From positions 1 to 64,000 of the forward strand of contig SAYS01000015.1 of the NCBI GenBank assembly GCA_004015825.1: DNA of 64,000 bases, given 5' to 3'. Positions 17,042 through 25,094 of this stretch are shown here, piece after piece; the first letter of the stretch is position 1; each line of letters begins with the position of its first letter. Source of the DNA: Halovenus amylolytica. Its GTDB lineage: Archaea; Halobacteriota; Halobacteria; Halobacteriales; Haloarculaceae. A model generated the notes under the pieces. That model did no database searches. It was given only the letters and a program-made list of their open reading frames with translations, and was not told the origin of the DNA. Position numbers and translations under genes: made by a program.

Positions 17042-17318
17042 TGCTGGTTCTCTCCGCCCCCCTCCGGACAGCATCTCTGTGCTTCTGGGCGATCGGCTCA
17101 ACTCTGTCACGTCGCGGAGTCGTCTCCTCGCGTCTGGCGGCTGTCTCCGTAACGAGTTGCTCCATGCGTGCGATGATCTCTTCAGGATCGTCTTCAGGTT
17201 CCACGACTGCTTTCCCGTCTTCTTCGCGAATCTCTACTTCTGTCCCGGGAGTAATCCCGAGTCGCTCTCGAAGCTCCTGTGGGAGGACGATGCGTCCTTT
17301 TGAATCTACCTTGACCAT
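17034..17318 (-). CDS. AbrB/SpoVT-fold DNA-binding protein, probable antitoxin
   Basis: 94 residues from ATG at 17318; the in-frame extension to 17417 would run into the inverted repeat and is rejected. The N-terminus MVKVDSKGRIVLPQELRERLGITPGTEVEIREEDGKAVVEP is a canonical swapped-hairpin AbrB domain. A charged C-terminal half (EEIIARMEQLVTETAARREETTPRRD) probably wraps the PIN toxin. A short palindrome (CCCACTTAGAGTGGG, 17322-17336) lies directly upstream of the start and is a candidate autoregulatory operator. Confidence 0.85.
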   Translation of the reverse strand: MVKVDSKGRIVLPQELRERLGITPGTEVEIREEDGKAVVEPEDDPEEIIARMEQLVTETAARREETTPRRDRVEPIAQKHRDAVRRGAERTSNE

Positions 17319-17408
17319 GTTCCCACTTAGAGTGGGAAAAATATAATTGTTCGGTCGGAATCGCTGGATCCCCAGGCTGTCTCCTACTTTCAATAGAGCC
17401 AATATTTT

Positions 17409-17523
17409 AAACAGCAAGAAAGCCCCCGTCCGCTCGCAGGCTGCGACTCGCTGTGCGCGCTCCCTACGGTCGCGTGCTTACGTCGTCTCACTCTGCGAGC
17501 CAGCCGGGGCTTTCTTGCTGTTC
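17409..17523. repeat. Long inverted-repeat element (AAGAAAGCCCC family), copy 2
   Basis: It runs from AACAGCAAGAAAGCCCC to GGGGCTTTCTTGCTGTTC, 115 bp, directly abutting the 8-bp duplication of the toxin-antitoxin unit. The interior holds the family core GTGCTTACGTCGTC and a CTGCGACTCGCTG-type segment. This is the shortest copy and lacks the inner CCCCTTTCAGTCCC palindrome found in the copies at 33311, 37631 and 46260. Confidence 0.85.
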
Positions 17524-17624
17524 ACAGTCCACAGCACACCAGTTCCACCAACAGCTACAAAACACCAGACACACCGTACTCCTAGTTCCGAAATCCTGAA
17601 ACCCGGGACAGCCAATCTCCCCGT

Positions 17625-18827
17625 ATGGATCATCGCCGTCGGGAACTGCTGGCGAGTGGCGCCATCGTCCTCATCTTTCTGTTCATCCAACTGGGTGCAC
17701 TCGCACTTGTCGGCCCCTTCGAACAGGAGGGGTTACAGGAAGTCGAGAACACGAGCGATCCCAGCCTGAGTATCGTCTATCTCGCTGCTATCCTGGTCGC
17801 GACGGGGCTCATGCTGGTCGCACTCAAATACGGCGGTGACGAAATCCTGCGGCTGATCATTATCTTCGCCGGGGCCTACATCGCGCTTTTCGTCTTCCAG
17901 GCCCTCGTCCCCGCCCTCGTCTCGGTCTCGATAGCGGGTTCGTCGATCAACGTCCTCGCGTGGGCCGGCGCACTCGCCCTCGGTGTGGCCCTGTTCGTCT
18001 ATCCGGAGTGGTACGTGATCGATGCGGCGGGTGTTCTCATGGGGATCGGTGCGTCGGCACTGTTCGGGATCAACTTCGGTATTCTCCCCGCACTCGTGTT
18101 GCTCTCCGTCCTCGCAGTCTACGACGCAATCAGCGTCTACGGCACCGAGCACATGCTCACGCTCGCCTCCGGCGTGATGGATATGCGCGTCCCCGTCCTC
18201 TTCGTCGTCCCGCTCTCGCTTTCCTACAGCTTCCTCGAAAGTGACAAACCAGACACGGTTCCAGACGAGGATCCCGCCGACGAGGGTGAGGCGGTAGCCA
18301 GCGACGACAGTGACGAGGCGACACCGAGCGACGATTACCCGAACCCCGACGAACTCGCCGACCCGGACGCTAAACTCGATGCGTCGACGCTGAACGAACT
18401 CGGTCCCGATGGGGTCCGGAATCTCGATCGGGAGTGGCTCGAAGGGATCGAACTCGACGAAGACGAGGTCGAGGAACTCGACGACGACGTCCACGAGACA
18501 CTCCAGGACATCGACGGCGAGCGCGACGCACTCTATATCGGACTCGGGGATGCTGTCATTCCGACAGTCCTGGTCACGAGTGCCGCCTTCTTCGTCGAGT
18601 CCGGACCGACACTCTCGGTGCTCGGCGTCTCGGCGACACTGCCGGCTCTGACCGCGATGGTCGGGACGATGGCCGGACTGGTCGTCTTGCTCTGGCTGGT
18701 CCACCAGGGTCGGGCCCACGCCGGACTCCCACTGCTCAACGGCGGTACGATCGCCGGCTACCTCATCGGCGCACTCGTCAGTGGACTCTCACTGATGGAG
18801 GCGCTCGGATTGAGCAGCTTTCTTTGA
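17625..18827 (+). CDS. Presenilin-like A22 family intramembrane aspartyl protease (PSH)
   Basis: 400 residues and about nine hydrophobic segments. The catalytic aspartates lie in the canonical motifs Y166-D167 (VLAVYDAISVYGTEHM) and G306-LGD-309 (ALYIGLGDAVIP). The third motif, usually PAL, appears as GLPLLNGG near 363-370. A highly acidic cytoplasmic loop of about 95 residues (207-300) separates the two halves. It is predicted to cleave transmembrane segments of membrane proteins. It is a single gene; the promoter region overlaps the 3' flank of the repeat copy 2. Confidence 0.92.
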   Translation: MDHRRRELLASGAIVLIFLFIQLGALALVGPFEQEGLQEVENTSDPSLSIVYLAAILVATGLMLVALKYGGDEILRLIIIFAGAYIALFVFQALVPALVSVSIAGSSINVLAWAGALALGVALFVYPEWYVIDAAGVLMGIGASALFGINFGILPALVLLSVLAVYDAISVYGTEHMLTLASGVMDMRVPVLFVVPLSLSYSFLESDKPDTVPDEDPADEGEAVASDDSDEATPSDDYPNPDELADPDAKLDASTLNELGPDGVRNLDREWLEGIELDEDEVEELDDDVHETLQDIDGERDALYIGLGDAVIPTVLVTSAAFFVESGPTLSVLGVSATLPALTAMVGTMAGLVVLLWLVHQGRAHAGLPLLNGGTIAGYLIGALVSGLSLMEALGLSSFL

Positions 18828-18883
18828 TACTGCTTTTCGATACCAGCGACAAACTCTTTGTTCTCTGTCAACGACGTTTACAT

Positions 18884-19129
18884 ATGGGGACGAAACAGGT
18901 TCGTCTTGACGAGGACGTATACGCGAAACTCAAAGATAAGAAGCGCGATGACGAGTCGTTTAGTGATGTTATCGACCGGTTGACTTCGGACTGGTCACTG
19001 GCAGAGTGGGGCGGATGGATGGATTCGGAAGAAGCAAACACACACCGAGAGATGCTTGCCGAGCTGGAGGATATCGACCACAGAGAGACCAAGACGTTGG
19101 CTGATGAATTGGATCTCGATGCTGAATGA
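18884..19129 (+). CDS. vapB: VapB-family (DUF217) antitoxin
   Basis: 81 residues from ATG at 18884. MGTKQVRLDEDVYAKLKDKKRDDESFSDVIDRLT is the DUF217 pattern, a short N-terminal strand plus two helices that bind DNA as a dimer. The acidic C-terminal helix (HREMLAELEDIDHRETKTLADELDLDAE) is the likely toxin-binding part. It overlaps the toxin start by four bases (ATGA). Codon use is AT-richer than that of the neighbours, which fits horizontal acquisition. Confidence 0.88.
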   Translation: MGTKQVRLDEDVYAKLKDKKRDDESFSDVIDRLTSDWSLAEWGGWMDSEEANTHREMLAELEDIDHRETKTLADELDLDAE

Positions 19130-19527
19130 TTCTCGATACTTCCTATCTTATCGCACTTGCTGAGAATAATACGGACGCCGCGAAACTCGCAAGAGAATAC
19201 GAACTCGCCGGAGTCCCGCAACGACTCCCCGCCGTTGTATTGTCTGAATTATACGTTTCTGTTGGGGCTGGCGACAGGCCGAATCGGAACGTGGAAAAAT
19301 ACGAGCAACTGGTCGGAAATCTGCCTGTTGTCGACGTCGACGACAATATTGCTCGGAGAGCAGGTACGTTACAGGGTCAACACCTCGTCAGTGACACGAA
19401 ACCGAACCTCGGGGTTGCAGATGCCACAGTCGCTGCGACAGGGCTCGTCTACAATGAACCAGTCGTAACTGCTGATTTAGAGGATTTCCGCAGTGTCGAT
19501 GGTCTGCGGGTTGTCGACTGGTCGTGA
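19126..19527 (+). CDS. vapC: PIN-domain toxin VapC
   Basis: 133 residues. MILDTSYLIALAENN gives the first PIN aspartate (D4). SELYVSVGAG supplies the central acidic residue. VADATVAATGLVYNEPVVTADLEDF supplies the last two. It is predicted to be an Mg-dependent ribonuclease neutralised by the VapB encoded just upstream. The gene has many AT-ending codons. It is tail-to-tail with the ornithine-cyclodeaminase-like gene, with 7 bases between. Confidence 0.88.
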   Translation: MILDTSYLIALAENNTDAAKLAREYELAGVPQRLPAVVLSELYVSVGAGDRPNRNVEKYEQLVGNLPVVDVDDNIARRAGTLQGQHLVSDTKPNLGVADATVAATGLVYNEPVVTADLEDFRSVDGLRVVDWS

Positions 19528-19534
19528 TCGTCGA

Positions 19535-20533
19535 TTATCGCCCGGGAAATGCCTCGCTCGCCGGTGAGAACTCGATCATTTTCCCGAGATTCTGGTCGAC
19601 GGCCCGGTCGTAGAGCAACTTCGCCGCGGCTACCGTCTCGATCGCAGTCCCGCCGCTGTCGAACAGCGTGATCTCCTCGTCTGTCTCCCGACCGGGGACC
19701 TCGTTAGCGACGACCTCGCCGAGTTCGCCGTGGACGTGGCCCTCCTCGATGGCCCCCGTTTCGAGTGCGTTGCGGTAGGCACCGGCATCGGATTCGATCC
19801 GGGCGCGTAAATCGGGGACGTACTTCGCACGCGCGACCGTCTCCGCGTCGATTTCGTGCTTCTCGGGGTGGTACTGGCCCATCGCCGTGATATGTGTTCC
19901 CGGATCGAGGTGTTCGCTGTCGAACACCGGTTCGCTCGCTGTCGTCGCCGTGATGACGATATCTGCACCCGAAACGGCGGCCTCACTGGAGTCGACCGCG
20001 TCGACGTTCACGTCTAGGTGGCTATCCATCCGGACTGCGAACTCCTCCCGATTGGATTCTGTGGGTGAGTACACTGCCACGTGGTCGAGATTGCGGACTG
20101 TCGCTGTCGCGAGCAGTTGCCCGCGTGCCTGTGTGCCGCTCCCGACCAGTCCAACCTCGGTTGCGTCCGACCGCGCGAGTTCGTCGACACCGACGCCGCC
20201 GGTCGCGCCCGTCTTCGAGGGGTTCATGCTCGCGCCGTCGAGGATGGCGAGCAGTTCTCCGCTCTCGGCGTCGAACAGCGGGAGGACGAACTGTGCGTCC
20301 CGGTGGCCAAAGCCCGCCGCGTACGTGTACCCGCCCATCGCTCCCATCTCCGGAAGGATAGCGAAGTAACCGGTCAGAAACCCCGGTGGGTCGGCGCTGT
20401 CGAGTCGCGTACGCGGCTCCGCGGGCGCACCGTTCCCGCGCTCCCGATAGCCGTTTCGAACTGCGCTGACGTACTCGGCTGGACTTGCGAGCTCCGCGAT
20501 ATCGTCGCTCGTGAGAAATCGAACAGCTGCCAT
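19535..20533 (-). CDS. Ornithine cyclodeaminase / mu-crystallin family dehydrogenase
   Basis: 332 residues. The N-terminal substrate domain includes PAEPRTRLD and GGYTYAAGFGHRD. The Rossmann domain has GLVGSGTQARGQLLATATVRNLDHVAVYSPT, then VDSSEAAVSGADIVITATTASEPVFD and THITAMGQYHPEKHEID. It ends with ELGEVVANEVPGRETDEEITLFDSGGTAIE. Members include ornithine cyclodeaminase, archaeal alanine dehydrogenase and ketimine reductase; the sequence does not decide between them. Confidence 0.9.
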   Translation of the reverse strand: MAAVRFLTSDDIAELASPAEYVSAVRNGYRERGNGAPAEPRTRLDSADPPGFLTGYFAILPEMGAMGGYTYAAGFGHRDAQFVLPLFDAESGELLAILDGASMNPSKTGATGGVGVDELARSDATEVGLVGSGTQARGQLLATATVRNLDHVAVYSPTESNREEFAVRMDSHLDVNVDAVDSSEAAVSGADIVITATTASEPVFDSEHLDPGTHITAMGQYHPEKHEIDAETVARAKYVPDLRARIESDAGAYRNALETGAIEEGHVHGELGEVVANEVPGRETDEEITLFDSGGTAIETVAAAKLLYDRAVDQNLGKMIEFSPASEAFPGR

Positions 20534-20746
20534 GTGACTGGTTTACACTGGCTCCCCCAAAGCCGTACTGGTCACCACAGCCCCGTGCCCGGATTCTCCC
20601 GATCGATCTCATCGATGAAAATGACAGAACTACTCTATCTCCTGTCTATTGAGGTTATTTTTAGTTGTGATAACCGGGAAGAAGGGCTTTAATACTGATC
20701 TGTGCTACCGTGAGATGGAGGGAGGAAACGACCCGTCCAGTCAGAT

Positions 20747-20911
20747 ATGAGCAAGAACGCACCCAACAATACTGAATCAGACGCTGTCGACGAGCGAGAC
20801 CGGTACGCAGAACTCAACATTGGTGACGAAGAGTTTGTCATCTACGATCGGGAGAACCACCAGGCCTGGCTCCAGTCGACAGTAGCTGTCGCTGCTGACG
20901 AGATGCAGTGA
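20747..20911 (+). CDS. Small haloarchaeal protein (DUF7331-like)
   Basis: 54 residues starting MSKNAPNNTESDAVDERDRY and ending AVAADEMQ. The central EEFVIYDRENHQAWLQST resembles a short conserved family of haloarchaeal micro-proteins, recalled as DUF7331. It has no membrane segment and no Cys. A TATA-like ggctttaata lies 60 bases upstream and a GGAGG-like site about 25 bases upstream. The function is unknown. Confidence 0.6.
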   Translation: MSKNAPNNTESDAVDERDRYAELNIGDEEFVIYDRENHQAWLQSTVAVAADEMQ

Positions 20912-20955
20912 CTGGGTGTCGTTAGATTGGTTAGGATACGGCCGAATTTTTCGGT

Positions 20956-21486
20956 ATGAACTTCGAACTGCTCGGCGACGGTTCCGCCGGGCCAGCACTC
21001 TCACTCGACCACGAGCAGTTCGCATACGCTGGCAAGTTCGTCATGTCGGGCCCGAAGGCTGTGGCTCGCGAGGATGACTCGGTTGTCGGTGCGATCTCTT
21101 TCAGCGAGGATCACTCCGATTCGAGCGCTGTCCGACTCCGATATGTCACCGTCCGCGAGGACCGACGCGGTGAGGGGATCGGGCCACGATTGCTCCGGTT
21201 TACTGCGGTGAGGCTCACGGCGAGCTACGACGAGGTACTGATCGCCGCGAACAATCCGATCGCCTACGAGGCCTGTTACCGCGCGGGGTTCGTCTTTACA
21301 GGTGAGGAAACCGGGATTGCAGAGGTGCTCATGCGATACCGGCCCGACGACCGAGAGACGGATCGCTACAGGGAGGGGTTTACTGTCTTCGAAGACCGCG
21401 AGCTTCCGGCACCTCACGAAGCGGTCTGTCGACGCCACGCCGACGGGGAGTCGCCTGCAGTCGTACCGGAGCCGTCCGGGGACTGA
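20956..21486 (+). CDS. GNAT family N-acetyltransferase
   Basis: 176 residues. Motif A is LRYVTVREDRRGEGIGPRLLRFTAVRL, with the acetyl-CoA loop R-R-G-E-G-I-G. The following strand and helix, VLIAANNPIAYEACYRAGFVFTGEETG, match motif B. An acidic extension of about 40 residues follows the core. The substrate is unknown. It converges on the HTH regulator at 21500. Confidence 0.88.
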   Translation: MNFELLGDGSAGPALSLDHEQFAYAGKFVMSGPKAVAREDDSVVGAISFSEDHSDSSAVRLRYVTVREDRRGEGIGPRLLRFTAVRLTASYDEVLIAANNPIAYEACYRAGFVFTGEETGIAEVLMRYRPDDRETDRYREGFTVFEDRELPAPHEAVCRRHADGESPAVVPEPSGD

Positions 21487-21499
21487 TCTTCCAGCGGCG

Positions 21500-22297
21500 T
21501 CAGGATATCTCGACGACTTCGTAGCTCACGTTCTGTTCTCTGAGTTTGTCGGTGTGTCTCGACAGCACGTCGGCCGACGCGAGCAACAGGATGTCGAGGC
21601 CCTTCGTCGCGGCCTCCTGAACTGCGGCAGCGCTCCCGAACCGGATGTCCGGATCGAACCCCGCAGTGTCGGCCAGGGCCAGCGCCTCCGCGCCGGCGAC
21701 CGCCACCAGGTCGTTGTCGGTGGCAATCTCGACGACACGGTCGGGGTCGACCGACCGGCTCCCCCCGTTGTCCACCTGTGGGACCGAGACGATCGCGACA
21801 GTCCCCAGTTCGTAGTCGACGACACCCTCGAAGTTCGTGATACCTACGTCCTGTCCGGGTTCCGCGTCGGTGACCGCAACCGCCGTTGCACCACCGGTGT
21901 CCCCGGCCATCGCTCGCAGGACCCCCTCCTGCATGGTCATCGAGACGGTCTCGCCTTCCTGAATCTCCGTCGTCGCGATCGCTGTCTCGGTCTCGACCTC
22001 GCCGATCACGTCCTCGGAGACGTGATCGACGAAATGCCGGAGGTCGTCGGTCTGTGAGATCAGCCAGTCGACGCCCTCCTTCGTGACCTCGTACCGGCCC
22101 CGCCCGTGCTTGTTGACGTACGCTTGCTCGACGAGATCCTGCAGATAGTCACTGACAGCCTGGGCTGTGATCCCGACCGCGTCGGCGATCTCCTGCTGGT
22201 TGACCGCCGGCTGTCGTTTCGCGATCTCGACGAGAATCTGATATGTGGTCGCCGTTCGCTTGCTCTGGAGTACGCCGAACTCCTCGCTGTCCGCCAT
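21500..22297 (-). CDS. Winged-helix transcriptional regulator (COG1497-like)
   Basis: 265 residues. The N-terminal wHTH is ATTYQILVEIAKRQPAVNQQEIADAVGITAQAVSDYLQDLVEQAYVNKHGRGRYEVTKEGVDWLI (about 16-80). A C-terminal alpha/beta region follows (VDYELGTVAIVSVPQVDNGGSRSVDPDRVVEIA... DILLLASADVLSRHTDKLREQN) that may sense a small ligand. It is divergent from nrdAB, and the shared 349-nt intergenic region carries TACAAC/GTTGTA half-sites. It is therefore a reasonable candidate regulator of nrdAB or of itself. Confidence 0.8.
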   Translation of the reverse strand: MADSEEFGVLQSKRTATTYQILVEIAKRQPAVNQQEIADAVGITAQAVSDYLQDLVEQAYVNKHGRGRYEVTKEGVDWLISQTDDLRHFVDHVSEDVIGEVETETAIATTEIQEGETVSMTMQEGVLRAMAGDTGGATAVAVTDAEPGQDVGITNFEGVVDYELGTVAIVSVPQVDNGGSRSVDPDRVVEIATDNDLVAVAGAEALALADTAGFDPDIRFGSAAAVQEAATKGLDILLLASADVLSRHTDKLREQNVSYEVVEIS

Positions 22298-22494
22298 TGT
22301 CCGAAGTCAGTGCTGAAAACTAAAGTAAGTTTGCTCTATTTCGCGCTGGATTGCCGACAGCCGGCGACTGTCGGAATTGAATATAATTCTACTTGGGCTA
22401 ATACAACTGTGATTTATAACTTTCCTACTTCGATTGTGTCGGCTGCCGGGATACCGATATCGACCGCAGCTGTGGCTGCCGCTTTGAAGCCTAA

Positions 22495-22510
22495 GTTGTA
22501 TTAGTACAAC
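22495..22510. promoter_or_regulatory. Palindromic operator candidate upstream of nrdA
   Basis: GTTGTATTAGTACAAC is a 6-bp inverted repeat with a 4-bp spacer, placed just before an A/T-rich stretch (tggaaaaactttta, 22516-22529) that could be the nrdA promoter. A further half-site, CTAATACAACT, at 22398-22408 is the exact complement of 22494-22504. The rest of the 22298-22646 gap holds no convincing ORF. Confidence 0.5.
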
Positions 22511-22646
22511 TATATTGGAAAAACTTTTACCGACCGAGCAAGACCACAGAACTGCGGTCAGACGAGTCTCCCGGCCGAAACCGATCGCAGTAGCCAGGTA
22601 GTGACAACGCCGGCCAGTCGGGGACTCGGTGGCCGAGAGAGAACAC

Positions 22647-25091
22647 ATGAGTCAGACGACGACACAACTCGACGAGCAGATTCGGACCGTACTGGACCGT
22701 GCCACGGACGGCATCGAGGAACCGATCGACACCGCGACAGTCGAGCAGTTACAGACCGAAGCAAGCCGGGCGCTCTATGCCGACGCCAGCCTGGACGAGA
22801 TCTACGACGGGATACTCCAGGTTGTGACCGCACGCATCGAGCGAAATCCCGCGTACAAACGGCTGGCAGCCGAGGTGTTCCACCAGCAGTACTACCGGGC
22901 GGTCGTCGGCGAGGATCTCACCGGCGAGGAACGTGCGGACCGCTATCGGGCGACGTTCGCCGCGAACATCGAGCACGGGGTCGAGGCCGGACTGTTCGAC
23001 GACCAGTTGGTGTCGACATACGACCTCTCCGGGCTCGCAGACGCGCTGACACTCGAACGCGACAGCCACTTCGAGTACATGGCGATGGAGACGCTCACAC
23101 AGCGGTATTTCGTCCACACGAACGACGACGAGCCCCTGGAACTGCCACAGGCGTTCTGGATGCGCGTGGCGATGGGGCTCGCACTCGAAGCGGAGTCCCC
23201 ACAGCGACGCGCCATCGAGTTCTACGGCGTCCTCTCGAAACTGGAGTTCACGCCGTCGACACCGACGCTGTTTCACAGCGGGACGACGCACCCACAGCTC
23301 TCCTCGTGTTATCTCACCAGCGTGCAGGACGATCTGGCGGCTATCTTCGACGCGTACAAACACCACGCCCAGCTCTCGAAGTACAGCGGTGGGCTCGGCA
23401 ACGACTGGACCAACCTCCGAGCAGCAGGCGCACTCATCGAGTCGACAGGTGTGGAGTCGACCGGAATCGTCCCCTTCCTCCGGATCAGCAACGACGTGAC
23501 GGCGGCGATCAACCGCTCCGGGAAACGGCGCGGTGCTGCCTGTGCCTACCTCGAATGCTGGCATCTGGATTTCCCCGCCTTCCTGGATCTCAAACGCAAT
23601 ACGGGCGACGAACGCCGCCGGACGCCGGATATGAACACTGCGGCGTGGATCCCCGACCTGTTCATGAAACGCGTCGCGGCCGACGAACAGTGGACGCTGT
23701 TTTCGCCCGACGAGGTGCCAGAACTGCACAGCTGTTACGGCGAGGAGTTCGAGACGCGATACGAGGAGTACGAACAGGCGGCCGCAGACGGTGAGCTCCG
23801 GCAGTACGAGACCGTCGACGCGGCCGATCTCTGGCGGCAACTGCTCACCCGCCTGTTCGAGACCGGTCACCCGTGGGTGACGTTCAAAGACCCCTGCAAC
23901 ATCCGCAGCCCACAGGACCACGCCGGTGTCGTCAACTCCTCGAATCTCTGTACGGAGATCACGCTGAACACGAGCGGGGAGGAACACGCCGTCTGCAATC
24001 TCGGCAGCGTCAACCTCGCAACCCACGTCCGGGACGGCGAACTCGACCGGGCGTATCTGGCGGAGACGATCGAGACCGCGATGCGGATGCTCGACAACGT
24101 GGTCGATCTCTGCTTCTATCCGACCGAGGAGGCCGAACACAGCAATATGCGACACCGACCGGTCGGACTCGGAACGATGGGCTTTCACGAGGCACTCATG
24201 CAGGTCGGTGTTCCGATGGGCTCGGCGGAAGCCATCGAGACGGCCAACCGCTGGCAGGAGTTCGTCTCCTACCACGCAATTGCTGGCTCCTGTTCGCTCG
24301 CGGCCGAACGTGGAGCCTACCCCTCCTACGAGGGATCGAAGTGGGATCGTGGCCTGCTCCCACAGGATACTGTCGATCTGCTCGCCGAGGAGCGTGGTCG
24401 GGAGATCCCGACCGACCGGTCCGAACAGCTCGACTGGGATCGACTCCGCGAGCGGATCAGCGACCACGGGATGCGCAACTCGAACACGATGGCGATCGCC
24501 CCGACGGCGACTATCTCGACGATCAACGGGACGACACCGTCGATCGAGCCGGTGTACTCGAACCTCTACGTGAAATCGAACATGAGCGGTGATTTCACGA
24601 TCGTCAACGACCACCTCGTCGCCGCGCTCGACGACCGCGGGCTCTGGGACGAGGAGATGGTCGACCAGATCAAGTACCACGACGGCTCGATCCAGGAGAT
24701 CGACCGGATTCCGGACGATCTCCAGGAACTGTACCGGAGTGCCTTCGAGATCGATCCGCGCCACCAGCTGCGACTCACCGCCGCCCGCCAGACGTGGATC
24801 GACCAGTCGGTCTCGCACAACGTCTTCTTCCCGTCGACCGACGGCTCCCTGCTCGACGACGTCTACACGACGGCCTGGGAACTCGGCCTGAAGACGACCT
24901 ACTACCTCCGAACACTGGGTGCCTCACAGATCGAGAAATCCACACTGGAGATGGACGAGTACGGGAAGACACAGCACCGCGACGAACCGGGCGACGGCAG
25001 CGAGCGCGGCAGTGAGCCAGCTAGCGACACCGACACGACCGACGGTGACCTCGCGACCGTCGAAGATCCGACCTGTGACACCTGTCAGTAA
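22647..25091 (+). CDS. nrdA: Ribonucleoside-diphosphate reductase alpha subunit, class I
   Basis: 814 residues from ATG at 22647 (an in-frame GTG lies at 22629). It shows the ribonucleotide-reductase large-chain fold: TPTLFHSGTTHPQLSSCYL, YSGGLGNDWTNLRA, the finger-loop region NSSNLCTEITLNT, and MAIAPTATISTINGTTPSIEPVYSN. The C-terminus ends C-D-T-C-Q, the redox-shuttle cysteine pair that re-reduces the active site. It makes deoxyribonucleotides together with NrdB, whose start lies 3 bases after this stop. Confidence 0.95.
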   Translation: MSQTTTQLDEQIRTVLDRATDGIEEPIDTATVEQLQTEASRALYADASLDEIYDGILQVVTARIERNPAYKRLAAEVFHQQYYRAVVGEDLTGEERADRYRATFAANIEHGVEAGLFDDQLVSTYDLSGLADALTLERDSHFEYMAMETLTQRYFVHTNDDEPLELPQAFWMRVAMGLALEAESPQRRAIEFYGVLSKLEFTPSTPTLFHSGTTHPQLSSCYLTSVQDDLAAIFDAYKHHAQLSKYSGGLGNDWTNLRAAGALIESTGVESTGIVPFLRISNDVTAAINRSGKRRGAACAYLECWHLDFPAFLDLKRNTGDERRRTPDMNTAAWIPDLFMKRVAADEQWTLFSPDEVPELHSCYGEEFETRYEEYEQAAADGELRQYETVDAADLWRQLLTRLFETGHPWVTFKDPCNIRSPQDHAGVVNSSNLCTEITLNTSGEEHAVCNLGSVNLATHVRDGELDRAYLAETIETAMRMLDNVVDLCFYPTEEAEHSNMRHRPVGLGTMGFHEALMQVGVPMGSAEAIETANRWQEFVSYHAIAGSCSLAAERGAYPSYEGSKWDRGLLPQDTVDLLAEERGREIPTDRSEQLDWDRLRERISDHGMRNSNTMAIAPTATISTINGTTPSIEPVYSNLYVKSNMSGDFTIVNDHLVAALDDRGLWDEEMVDQIKYHDGSIQEIDRIPDDLQELYRSAFEIDPRHQLRLTAARQTWIDQSVSHNVFFPSTDGSLLDDVYTTAWELGLKTTYYLRTLGASQIEKSTLEMDEYGKTQHRDEPGDGSERGSEPASDTDTTDGDLATVEDPTCDTCQ

Positions 25092-25094
25092 CCC

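Larger units (their letters stand above)
16520..17400. mobile_element. 881-bp transposase-less element with IS6-like ends carrying an AbrB/PIN pair
   Basis: The left end TGCTCTATTGAAA at 16520 and the right end (minus strand) GGCTCTATTGAAA from 17400 are inverted repeats: 12 of the first 13 bases match, and 24 of 33 overall. Both face inward. They are bounded by an identical 8-bp direct repeat, AATATTTT, at 16512-16519 and 17401-17408. An 8-bp duplication and a GGxxCTxTTG start are features of IS6-family ends (known); the family assignment is inferred. The only genes inside are the AbrB and PIN genes. Confidence 0.8.

Noticed and set aside
22749..24818. 689-codon antisense ORF opposite nrdA
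   Set aside because: A long open frame opposite a GC-rich gene is expected; the peptide has no recognisable domain and nrdA is certain.
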